This document shows positions 7,707 through 14,684 of a DNA stretch of 26,161 bases, one piece after another. Source of the stretch: an uncultured Clostridia bacterium (GTDB lineage: Bacteria > Bacillota > Clostridia > TANB77 > CAG-508); assembly GCA_949746285.1 (NCBI GenBank), contig CATJZH010000101.1:1-26161 (forward strand). The letters run 5' to 3'. Made by a program: the position numbers and the translations under genes. The notes below the pieces were generated by a model. The model made no database searches. It saw only the letters and a list, made by a program, of their open reading frames with translations, and was not told the DNA's origin. The stretch's first letter is position 1. Each line of letters begins with the position of its first letter.

Positions 7707-7892
7707 CTATCCTAAAAAAGATATTAATTTTTGTTTTGAGTTTAATGAATCTTGTGCTGCTTTATTTAATATTTGTTTAATTTGTGGATCTACTGCTGTG
7801 TCTGCATAATGTGTAAGTTTAGCATATGCATTTTCTTGTGCACCAATAAAATGACGTAAATTTTGTAATTCCATTTGATTTAAAGTTCCCAT
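7707..7892 (-). CDS. Small spore-coat-associated protein
   Basis: A 61-aa protein (MGTLNQMELQNLRHFIGAQ...) with NAYAKLTHYADTAVDPQIKQILNKAAQDS. It resembles the short CotF-like companions found next to coat genes in Clostridia ('LNQTELQNLRHLIG...DPQIKQMF..AAQ'). Two amphipathic helices, no signal peptide or membrane segment. The ATG is preceded by AGAAAGGATGAATT. It is the first gene of a two-gene unit with the CotF-family gene 9 bases downstream. No sigma-A promoter is convincing upstream. GCATAATA about 60 bases before the start loosely resembles the -10 of sporulation sigma factors, but I see no matching -35. Confidence 0.8.
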   Translation of the reverse strand: MGTLNQMELQNLRHFIGAQENAYAKLTHYADTAVDPQIKQILNKAAQDSLNSKQKLISFLG

Positions 7893-8045
7893 AATTCATC
7901 CTTTCTATTTTTTTACTTATTATTTCCTTAATTTCTTTTATTATGCATTTTTATTGTAAAAAAATTAATATATTTAACTTCTTGGCAATATTGTTCATTC
8001 TTAAATATATCTGGATATAATTGAATAATACAATATAAAAGCAGC

Positions 8046-8088
8046 AAAAACGAATCCCTCAGGAATTCTTCTGAGGGATTCGTTTTTT
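8046..8088. terminator. Strong bidirectional terminator overlapping the acyltransferase stop
   Basis: A perfect 14-bp stem AACGAATCCCTCAG (8049-8062) / CTGAGGGATTCGTT (8071-8084) has an 8-base loop, with six Ts on the plus side (8083-8088) and five on the minus side (complement of 8046-8050). The acyltransferase stop codon (8059-8061) lies within the stem. Confidence 0.92.
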
Positions 8089-9189
8089 ATTATGTTTAAT
8101 TTTTTCTATTAAGCAAATTACTAATAAACATCCAACTAGTGCACAAAAGAAACCAAGTATATTTGCATTCGTATTGTATCTATACCACGCATCATGTATG
8201 AAATCTGGCACACTAAAATTAGGATACTTTGTACTACCACATAATATTTGTAAATATATGTAAAAGTTCGGAATGTTTATAAAAAACACATGTGTTTCTA
8301 AAATAGTAAAAGTATTTTTGGCAACTAAATCAGTTAGTTTTGTTTGCCCTATTTTTCTTGACAAGAATTCCATAATTTCATAATAAAATAGTATTCCTGT
8401 AAATGATGTTATTATTGGTAAATACCAAGTTTTAAAATTATTCATTGCAGCTGTTGATGAGAAATTTATTCTATTACCAAATTTAACAATTAGTACGACA
8501 TTTATAAATAAACAAATAGCACATACTAAAAGATTAGGCAATTTTTGCAAGTATTTTTCAATATATTTATTAAAAACATAACCATAATGAAAAAATTGAA
8601 TATAAAAAGAAATTTTTAGTGCAAATATCCATAAATCACCTTTCATATTATATTGTTTTATACATAAATATGTTGAAGTAAGTCCAAGTACTAAAAAGAA
8701 TATAGATAAAATAATGTCATTTGTTCTACCTTCTTTAAAGATATTTCTAATACTATTATATAAGATAGAGACCCAAAATAGCATTATTACAAACCAACAA
8801 GGATCATTTAATGTAGTAGGTGAACCATAAATAAAAATTAAAAATATTTTTCTAGGTGTTGGAATTTGAATCCAATTTGTTCCAATTGTTTTATCTAATA
8901 TAAAAGCGATAATAACAAAAATAATATTCCATATCATATATGGTACAAAAATCTTTTTGATTTTATGCTTTACGTTCTCAAAAATTGTAGTTCTTTTAAA
9001 AAAGTATCCTGAAATAAAAACAAATAATGGCATATAAAACGAATTATATGGAAATATGTTATTAAAAAAATTTATTTTATAAGCACAATGATTATCAATG
9101 ACCATTAATATTGCTAAAACATATAAATAGTTGAAAATTTGATTTCTTTCTTTTGATTTATTGTTTTGAGATATTTTTAAATCTACCAT
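8059..9189 (-). CDS. Acyltransferase 3 family integral membrane protein
   Basis: A 376-aa membrane protein with about ten hydrophobic segments. It matches the acyltransferase-3 family, which O-acylates extracellular sugars such as peptidoglycan, capsule or teichoic acid glycans. Near the N-terminus it has FNYLYVLAILMVIDNHC (the family's helix 1 with a histidine after 'V..D'), then MPLFVFISGYFFKR and PYMIWN, and later DPCWFVIMLFWVSILY. The substrate cannot be inferred. The ATG has GGAGG 7 bases upstream. It sits alone between the tRNA-Lys terminator and its own terminator. Its final codons, from RIPQ on, are encoded by the terminator stem itself, which suggests its C-terminal tail is dispensable or was trimmed. 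No own promoter is clear, so read-through from the tRNA promoter is possible. Confidence 0.85.
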   Translation of the reverse strand: MVDLKISQNNKSKERNQIFNYLYVLAILMVIDNHCAYKINFFNNIFPYNSFYMPLFVFISGYFFKRTTIFENVKHKIKKIFVPYMIWNIIFVIIAFILDKTIGTNWIQIPTPRKIFLIFIYGSPTTLNDPCWFVIMLFWVSILYNSIRNIFKEGRTNDIILSIFFLVLGLTSTYLCIKQYNMKGDLWIFALKISFYIQFFHYGYVFNKYIEKYLQKLPNLLVCAICLFINVVLIVKFGNRINFSSTAAMNNFKTWYLPIITSFTGILFYYEIMEFLSRKIGQTKLTDLVAKNTFTILETHVFFINIPNFYIYLQILCGSTKYPNFSVPDFIHDAWYRYNTNANILGFFCALVGCLLVICLIEKIKHNKKRIPQKNS

Positions 9190-9206
9190 TTGTATACCTC
9201 CATATA

Positions 9207-9238
9207 TAAAAATGGACCAAGCTATAAAACTTGGCCAT
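9207..9238 (-). terminator. Terminator downstream of tRNA-Lys
   Basis: On the minus strand ATGGCCAAG pairs with CTTGGTCCAT (one bulged T) across an 8-base loop, followed by TTTTT (complement of 9207-9211). It directly precedes the acyltransferase ribosome binding site. Confidence 0.7.
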
Positions 9239-9240
9239 TA

Positions 9241-9316
9241 TGGTGACTCATCTCGGTTTCGAACCGAGGACCTCCAGATTAAGAGTCTGTTGCTCTACCA
9301 GCTGAGCTAATGAGCC
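9241..9316 (-). tRNA. tRNA-Lys(CUU)
   Basis: A full cloverleaf of 76 bases with encoded CCA. The acceptor stem GGCTCAT/ATGAGTC has one G-U pair at 2:71. The D arm (AGCTCAGCTGGTAGAGC) and T arm (CTCGGTTCGAAACCGAG) are canonical. The anticodon loop CTCTTAA gives CUU (complement of 9281-9283), reading lysine AAG. The first anticodon-stem pair looks mismatched (A-G). A consensus promoter lies upstream and a terminator downstream, so it is an independent unit. Confidence 0.95.
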
Positions 9317-9360
9317 ATTTGTAAATTTAGTATACAAATATCCTCTCTCGTAACAGATAC

Positions 9361-9390
9361 ATTATAAAACAAACAAACATGTTTTGTCAA
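9361..9390 (-). promoter_or_regulatory. Consensus promoter of tRNA-Lys
   Basis: Perfect TTGACA (complement of 9385-9390) and TATAAT (complement of 9361-9366) with an 18-base spacer, about 45 bases upstream of the tRNA. Confidence 0.85.
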
Positions 9391-9410
9391 CACATTTACT
9401 TTTCTAATAC

Positions 9411-9450
9411 AAAACAAAAATGAATTTTAAAATATTAATTTAAAATTCAT
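9411..9450 (-). terminator. Terminator of ftsH
   Basis: A perfect 12-bp AT-rich inverted repeat ATGAATTTTAAA (9420-9431) / TTTAAAATTCAT (9439-9450) is followed on the minus strand by TTTTTGTTTTG (from 9420 down). It lies about 40 bases after the ftsH stop. Confidence 0.7.
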
Positions 9451-9487
9451 TTCTGTTTTAGTATTTAATTAGATATATTTAAGGAGT

Positions 9488-11305
9488 TTATGAATTCATA
9501 ATTGCTTCGAACTCTTCTCCATCTATCTTTTCTTTTTCTAATAATACACCAGCTACTCTGTGTAATTTTTCCATATTTGCATTTAAAATATCTACTGTGT
9601 TTTGATAAGCTGTATCTATTATTTTCTTTACTTCTTCATCTATTAATCCAGAAGTTTCTTCACTAAAGTTCTTTTGTTGTGTAAAGTCTCTTCCTAAGAA
9701 CACTTCTTCTTGTCCTGAACCAAATGTAATTGCTCCTAAACGCTTACTCATACCATATTTAGTAACCATACTTCTAGCTATTTTTGAAGCTCTTTCAATA
9801 TCATTACTTGCTCCTGTAGAAACATCTCCTAATACTAATTCTTCTGCTACTCTACCACCTAATAATGATATAATTTGTTCTTCCATTTCAGATTTACTCA
9901 TAAATTGTTTATCTTCTGATGGTCTATACATTGTATAACCACCTGCCATTCCTCTTGGAATAATTGATATTTGATGAACTGCATCTTGTGTAGGTAAAAA
10001 TCTACTTGCAACTGCATGACCTGCTTCATGAAAAGCAACAAGTTTCTTTTCTCTATCACTTATTACTCTTGATTTTTTCTCTGGTCCCATAGTTACTTTT
10101 ACCATTGCATCTTCTATTTCTTGCATTCCTATTTCTGTTTTATCTCTTCTTGCTGCTAATAATGCAGCTTCATTTAATATGTTTTCTAAATCTGCTCCTA
10201 CAAATCCTGCTGTATTTCTAGCTATTGTAGATAAATCTACATCATCAGCTAGTTTTTTCTTTCTTGCGTGTACTTTTAATATATCTTCTCTTGCTCTTAC
10301 ATCTGGTGATCCTACTACTATTTGTCTATCAAATCTTCCAGCTCTTAATAAAGCTTTATCTAATACATCAGGTCTATTTGTTGCAGCCATTACTATTACT
10401 CCTTCATTTGCTGCAAATCCATCCATTTCTACTAATAATTGGTTTAGTGTTTGCTCTCTTTCATCATGTCCTCCACCAAGTCCTGCTCCTCTTTGACGCC
10501 CTACTGCATCAATTTCGTCTATAAATATTATACATGGTGCATTTTTCTTTGCTTGGTCAAATAAATCTCTTACTCTTGAAGCACCAACACCAACAAACAT
10601 TTCAACAAAATCAGAACCACTTATAATAAAGAATGGTACTCCAGCTTCTCCTGCAACTGCTTTTGCAAGCAATGTTTTACCTGTTCCTGGATGACCTACT
10701 AATAAAACTCCTTTTGGAATTCTAGCTCCCATATCTGTGAATTTTTTAGGTGATTTTAGAAATTCTACTATTTCTGCTAGTTCTTCTTTTTCTTCATCAA
10801 TTCCAGCAACATCTTTAAATGTTACTTTTGTTTTTTCATCATTTGAATTTAGCATTCTAGCTTTACTTTTTCCAAAACTCATTGATTTATTATTGTTTTG
10901 ATTTGGATTCATAAGTAATAACCAGAATATTAAAAATACTATTAATATAATAAATGGTGAAAATGCACTAAGTATTGTCATAATTATTGACTCTTCCTCT
11001 TGTGTTAATGTTAATTGTCCACTTACTATATTATTAGATATTTGCTCCATAAATGCATCTAAACTAGGTATTGTAACTTCCTTTTGTGATGTTTTAGATG
11101 TAGATTCTGTTCCTTTTAAAGTTACATGTGCTGTTGTTTTATCAGAAGCTATTTCTATTTCTGAAACTTCTCCTGATGATATTTTACCTACTAGTTCAGA
11201 ATAACTCATCTTTGTTTCTGGATCATTAAATGCTGCATTTAATAATCCTATAAAAATGATACCTAATATTAGCCATACTGCTAATGTTTTAATTCCATTT
11301 TTCAA
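9488..11305 (-). CDS. ftsH: ATP-dependent zinc metalloprotease FtsH
   Basis: A membrane-bound AAA+ protease for quality control of membrane and short-lived proteins. Two membrane helices lie at about residues 6-22 and 105-125 around the extracytoplasmic domain. The AAA module has Walker A GHPGTGKT (near 203; H replaces the usual first P), Walker B IIFIDEIDA and the SRH segment ending GRFDRQ. The zinc site HEAGH is near residue 423. I place the start at TTG 11303-11305, not the longer frame's ATG at 11383. GGAGG (complement of 11315-11319) lies 9 bases before the TTG, and the promoter -10 element lies inside the longer frame, so its ATG would be upstream of the transcript start. The result is a standard FtsH N-terminus (KNGIKTLAVWLILGIIFIG) and 605 aa. 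Confidence 0.97.
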   Translation of the reverse strand: MKNGIKTLAVWLILGIIFIGLLNAAFNDPETKMSYSELVGKISSGEVSEIEIASDKTTAHVTLKGTESTSKTSQKEVTIPSLDAFMEQISNNIVSGQLTLTQEEESIIMTILSAFSPFIILIVFLIFWLLLMNPNQNNNKSMSFGKSKARMLNSNDEKTKVTFKDVAGIDEEKEELAEIVEFLKSPKKFTDMGARIPKGVLLVGHPGTGKTLLAKAVAGEAGVPFFIISGSDFVEMFVGVGASRVRDLFDQAKKNAPCIIFIDEIDAVGRQRGAGLGGGHDEREQTLNQLLVEMDGFAANEGVIVMAATNRPDVLDKALLRAGRFDRQIVVGSPDVRAREDILKVHARKKKLADDVDLSTIARNTAGFVGADLENILNEAALLAARRDKTEIGMQEIEDAMVKVTMGPEKKSRVISDREKKLVAFHEAGHAVASRFLPTQDAVHQISIIPRGMAGGYTMYRPSEDKQFMSKSEMEEQIISLLGGRVAEELVLGDVSTGASNDIERASKIARSMVTKYGMSKRLGAITFGSGQEEVFLGRDFTQQKNFSEETSGLIDEEVKKIIDTAYQNTVDILNANMEKLHRVAGVLLEKEKIDGEEFEAIMNS

Positions 11306-11373
11306 AATTAAATTCCTCCATATTCTGCTTATAGAACTATTTGTTCTTTCACGAATTTTTTGTTGTTGCATAA

Positions 11374-11402
11374 AATATAGCATAGCAAAATTTCTTTTTC
11401 AA
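11374..11402 (-). promoter_or_regulatory. Promoter of ftsH
   Basis: On the minus strand TTGAAA (complement of 11397-11402), a 17-base spacer and TATATT (complement of 11374-11379). Transcription would begin near 11367, leaving a leader of about 60 bases before the proposed TTG start. Confidence 0.7.
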
Positions 11403-11461
11403 TACTTTATTTTAAAAGAAATAATTCTGTAATATTCCATTTTTTGAGCCTTTACGGCTAC

Positions 11462-12484
11462 TTATTTTACAGTCTCGATATATATTTTTTTATTTTTGAT
11501 TACAATTTTAGTTTTTTTGTTTGGAGTCAAATATTTATTGCCAATATTATTGTTACAAAGTTTTATTATATCCTCTATATGTATCTTTTCAATTCCTTTT
11601 GTAGTGCCAAACAGCCTATTTATTGCATATAAAATTACTCTTTTTTGAATTGCTATATTTTCTTTGTTAAATTTTTTAATATCTAATATAATTTTAGCCC
11701 CTTTTTCCACATTATATACATTTTCTGTGATATTTTTTTCTTCTAAACACATATTCTTATATGCTGTTTCTATTTGTATATCTAAATAATTTAAATCATC
11801 TCTTACAATATCAGACAATCTAGTTATTGTATCAATTATATTAGGATTTAATTCTTTTTTTATATAAGGAATAGCTATATTTCTTATCTTATTTCTTGTA
11901 TAAATATTTTCATCATTTGATTCGTCATGTCTTGGATTTAAATTTTCTTTTTTGCAATAGTCTTCTATTTCTTCTCTTTTGCATTCAATTAATGGTCTAA
12001 TATACTTTCCATTTTTAGCTTCAATGCCTCTTAATCCGGCTAATCCGCTACCTCTTACAACATTCATTATAACTGTTTCTACATTATCATTTTGGTTATG
12101 TGCTATTGCAATTTTATTTGAACCAGTTTTTTCTAAAACTTCATCAAAAAAATTATATCTAACTATTCTTCCAGTTTCTTCTAGTCCTCTTTTCTCTCTT
12201 TCAGACATATCTTTAATATTTGTATTTAAAACATAACACTCTATACCAATTTGTTTGCAAAAGTCTAAAACAAATTTCTCATCAATTTTGGCATTTTCTC
12301 TTATACCATGATTTATATGAGCTACATATATATTAAAATCAATTTTTTTCTCTTTCCTAAGTTCATTTAATATATAAAGCATAGAAATAGAATCAGGTCC
12401 CCCAGAAACACCTAATACAATTTTATCTTTTTTCTCTATCAAATTATATTTTTTTATTGTATTAAAAACTTTTTCTTTTAACAT
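11462..12484 (-). CDS. tilS: tRNA(Ile)-lysidine synthase TilS, short form
   Basis: TilS modifies C34 of the CAU-anticodon tRNA-Ile to lysidine so that it reads AUA, essential in an AT-rich genome. The N-terminal PP-loop SGGPDS is at residues 27-32, followed by AHINHGIRE, GLEETGRIVRYNFF and AHNQNDNVETVIMN, all typical. The 340 residues end soon after the middle helical region. The separate C-terminal domain of longer homologues (430-470 aa) is reduced or missing, as in some short TilS forms. The start is ATG 12484, preceded by AGGAGAGAG. The longer open frame to 12526 begins inside the neighbouring inverted-repeat element and has no start signal. It is probably cotranscribed from dnaB across that element. 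Confidence 0.93.
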   Translation of the reverse strand: MLKEKVFNTIKKYNLIEKKDKIVLGVSGGPDSISMLYILNELRKEKKIDFNIYVAHINHGIRENAKIDEKFVLDFCKQIGIECYVLNTNIKDMSEREKRGLEETGRIVRYNFFDEVLEKTGSNKIAIAHNQNDNVETVIMNVVRGSGLAGLRGIEAKNGKYIRPLIECKREEIEDYCKKENLNPRHDESNDENIYTRNKIRNIAIPYIKKELNPNIIDTITRLSDIVRDDLNYLDIQIETAYKNMCLEEKNITENVYNVEKGAKIILDIKKFNKENIAIQKRVILYAINRLFGTTKGIEKIHIEDIIKLCNNNIGNKYLTPNKKTKIVIKNKKIYIETVK

Positions 12485-12501
12485 ACTCTCTCCTCTGTCC
12501 A

Positions 12502-12539
12502 ATTGGGGACGTTTGTTATGGGACATTTTTGTCCACTTT
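12502..12539 (+). repeat. Left terminal inverted repeat of the foldback element
   Basis: A 38-bp perfect inverted match to 12772-12809, ending ...TTTTTGTCCACTTT. It lies 17 bases upstream of the tilS start codon. Confidence 0.9.
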
Positions 12540-12771
12540 ATTACACTAGTTCATTTTTAATTGTATCTTAAATATATAATAAAATTTAGAAAAATCGAAT
12601 ACACCATAGTTTGAACTTAAAATTGTTTTTTTCAAAGTATAGGGAATCTCAGTTTTATACTGAGGGTGCTGTACTTTAAAAATATTACAATTTTAGTGAA
12701 AACTATGTATTGCCGAGATTTCGGATAAATTTTATTATATATTTAAGATATTATAAAATAACATACGTATA

Positions 12772-12809
12772 AAAGTGGACAAAAATGTCCCATAACAAAC
12801 GTCCCCAAT
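12772..12809 (-). repeat. Right terminal inverted repeat of the foldback element
   Basis: A 38-bp perfect inverted match to 12502-12539. Its outer end is 3 bases from the dnaB stop codon. Confidence 0.9.
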
Positions 12810-12812
12810 CGG

Positions 12813-14153
12813 TCATTCTTCTTCAAAAAATCTTCTTTCTAAGTTAGCAAATTTAGTGTAACTTGGAAGCCACGCTAAATCAACTGTTCCAGTTGAACCT
12901 CCTCTATGTTTAGCTAAAATTACCTCTGCTACATTTTTCTTTTCACTATCTTCATTATAATAATCATCTCTGTATAAAAATATTACTATATCAGCATCTT
13001 GCTCTATTGCTCCTGATTCTCTTAAGTCTGATAACATTGGTCTTTTATCATCACGTTTTTCAACTCCACGAGAAAGCTGCGATAGAGCTATAACTGGTAT
13101 ATCTAGCTCTTTTGCTAATATTTTAAGTGATCTACTTATTTCTGATATTTCTTGTTCACGGCTAGCATTCTTTCCTCCACTACCTTGTATAAGCTGCAGA
13201 TAGTCTATTACTACTAACCCTATATCTTTTTCTAATTTTAGTTTTCTACATTTAGCACGTATTTCCATTATTGATATACCTGCTGTATCATCTATATATA
13301 TTGGTGCCTCTGATAACCTTCCTAATGTTGAAGCAAGTTTTACCCAATCATCATCTTCAACTTGACCTGTTCTTATTTTATTACTATCTACCATTGCTTC
13401 ACTACATAAAATTCTGTTTCCTACTTGATCTTTTGACATCTCTAAATTAAATATTGCTACTGGTTTTCCTGCTTGCAAAGCTACATTTGTTGCAATATTT
13501 ATTGCAAACGCTGATTTACCCATAGCAGGTCTTGCTGCTACTATTAGTAAATCTGAATTATGAAGTCCTGATGTTTTTAAATCTAAATCTGCAAACCCTG
13601 TTGGAGTTCCACTTATTTTTCCTTTTCTATTATATAATTCTTCTAGTTTAGCAAATGATTCTACTAAAACATCTTTTATTGCTGTATATCCTTTTGTATT
13701 TTTCTTTTGGGCTAAATCAAAAATCTTTTTTTCTGCTAAGTCCATTATTTTATCTACATCTTCAGACTCATCATATCCAAGTGATACTAGCTCATTTGCA
13801 GAATTTATTAGATTTCTAAGCATTGATTTTTCTTCAACAATTTTTATATATTTCTCAACATTTGCTGTTGTTGGAACTCTTTCTGGCAGACTTGCTAAAT
13901 ATTCAAGTCCACCAACTCTTTCAAAACTTCCGTTTTCAACAAGTTCTGCTTTTACTGTTATTATATCTATTGGTTCACTTTTAGCATATAAACCTAATAT
14001 TGCTGAATATATTGCCTTATTATCTTCTCTATAAAATGCGTCTTCTTTTAAAACTTCTATTGCACTTATTACAGAATCTTTATCTGTTAACATACAACCT
14101 AATATTGCTTGTTCTGCTTCTATATCATGTGGTGGTATTTTTCCTAACTCCAT
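12813..14153 (-). CDS. dnaB: Replicative DNA helicase DnaB
   Basis: The hexameric helicase that unwinds the fork ahead of the replisome. The N-terminal DnaB domain starts IPPHDIEAEQAILGCML, the diagnostic opening. The C-terminal RecA-like motor has Walker A ARPAMGKSA (near residue 206), the EMSKDQVGNRILC segment, Walker B IGLVVIDYLQLI and the arginine-finger region LSDLRESGAIEQDADIVIFLYR. The 446 aa length is standard and there is no intein. The ATG has AAAGAGG upstream, 21 bases after rplI, in the conserved gdpP-rplI-dnaB order. The TGA stop is only 3 bases from the foldback element and lies in its mismatched outer extension. Confidence 0.97.
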   Translation of the reverse strand: MELGKIPPHDIEAEQAILGCMLTDKDSVISAIEVLKEDAFYREDNKAIYSAILGLYAKSEPIDIITVKAELVENGSFERVGGLEYLASLPERVPTTANVEKYIKIVEEKSMLRNLINSANELVSLGYDESEDVDKIMDLAEKKIFDLAQKKNTKGYTAIKDVLVESFAKLEELYNRKGKISGTPTGFADLDLKTSGLHNSDLLIVAARPAMGKSAFAINIATNVALQAGKPVAIFNLEMSKDQVGNRILCSEAMVDSNKIRTGQVEDDDWVKLASTLGRLSEAPIYIDDTAGISIMEIRAKCRKLKLEKDIGLVVIDYLQLIQGSGGKNASREQEISEISRSLKILAKELDIPVIALSQLSRGVEKRDDKRPMLSDLRESGAIEQDADIVIFLYRDDYYNEDSEKKNVAEVILAKHRGGSTGTVDLAWLPSYTKFANLERRFFEEE

Positions 14154-14174
14154 TTTTATACCTCTTTATATGTT

Positions 14175-14621
14175 TTATTTTGGCACAACCATTACTTGTA
14201 CTGTAGCTATAACACCTTCATTTAATTTTATATCTACTTTTGTACTTCCTGCTACTTTTATTGTTTCTGATAATAAAACTTTCTTTTTATCTACATCTAT
14301 ATTAAAATCCTTTTTCAAGCTTTCTGCTATTTCTTTTGCTGTAACTCCTCCAAATAACTTTCCATTATCTCCTGCTTTAACAGCTATTTTAACAGTTATT
14401 TCTTTCATTCTTTCTGCTATTTTTTTTGCTTCTTTTAAATCTTCACCTTTTCTAAATGCTACAGATTCATTTTTAGATTTCAAATTGTTCATATTTCCAG
14501 TATCTGCTGGCACTGCTAGATTTCTTGGAAATAAAAAGTTTCTTGCATATCCATCTGCTGCATTAATAACTTGGTCTTTTTTCCCTACACCTTTTATATC
14601 TTGTTTCAAAATAACTTTCAT
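14175..14621 (-). CDS. rplI: 50S ribosomal protein L9
   Basis: L9 binds 23S rRNA at the base of the L1 stalk. The N-terminal RNA-binding domain MKVILKQDIKGVGKKDQVIN with GYARNFLFPRNLAVPA is textbook. A connecting helix at about residues 42-75 leads to the C-terminal domain, with KLFGGVTAKEIAESL. The 148 aa length is exact for the family. The ATG follows AAAGGAGGG with 5 bases spacing. It is the middle gene of the gdpP-rplI-dnaB operon. A hairpin lies in the 63-base gap from gdpP. Confidence 0.98.
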   Translation of the reverse strand: MKVILKQDIKGVGKKDQVINAADGYARNFLFPRNLAVPADTGNMNNLKSKNESVAFRKGEDLKEAKKIAERMKEITVKIAVKAGDNGKLFGGVTAKEIAESLKKDFNIDVDKKKVLLSETIKVAGSTKVDIKLNEGVIATVQVMVVPK

Positions 14622-14653
14622 TATTACCCTCCTTTAAACTTTCCTATTTATAT

Positions 14654-14678
14654 AAAGAAGGGCAAAATGTCCTTCTTT
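14654..14678. terminator. Hairpin between gdpP and rplI (weak terminator or attenuator)
   Basis: An 8-bp perfect stem AAAGAAGG (14654-14661) / CCTTCTTT (14671-14678) has a 9-base loop. On the minus strand the 3' arm ends CTTCTTTATAT, a poor T-run, so partial termination or mRNA processing is more likely than a full stop. Confidence 0.5.
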
Positions 14679-14684
14679 AATTTA

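Larger units (their letters stand above)
12502..12809. mobile_element. 308-bp foldback element (MITE-like) with 38-bp perfect terminal inverted repeats
   Basis: The ends 12502-12539 and 12772-12809 are perfect inverted copies of 38 bases, starting ATTGGGGACGTTTGTTATGG. Each end also holds a small internal hairpin GGACA-TTTT-TGTCC. Inside, a perfect 25-bp inverted pair (12564-12588 and its partner at about 12730-12756) and weaker paired stretches continue to a central CTCAGT (12648-12653) / ACTGAG (12659-12664). The whole element therefore folds as one long hairpin. It contains no ORF of its own. With mismatches the pairing reaches 12496 and 12815, taking in the dnaB stop codon. No clear target-site duplication is visible. 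It fills the dnaB-tilS gap. Confidence 0.85.

Noticed and set aside
9241..9316. tRNA-Lys as an integration (att) site for the acyltransferase gene
   Set aside because: No second copy of the tRNA 3' end and no integrase are visible in the window.
11447..11461. GAGCC/GGCTAC hairpin as a tilS terminator
   Set aside because: The stem is only 4-5 bp, and on the minus strand it is followed by A-rich, not T-rich, sequence.
12485..12526. Extended TilS N-terminus starting MSHNKRPQ
   Set aside because: These codons lie mostly in the inverted-repeat element, without an RBS. ATG 12484 has a clear AGGAGAGAG site.
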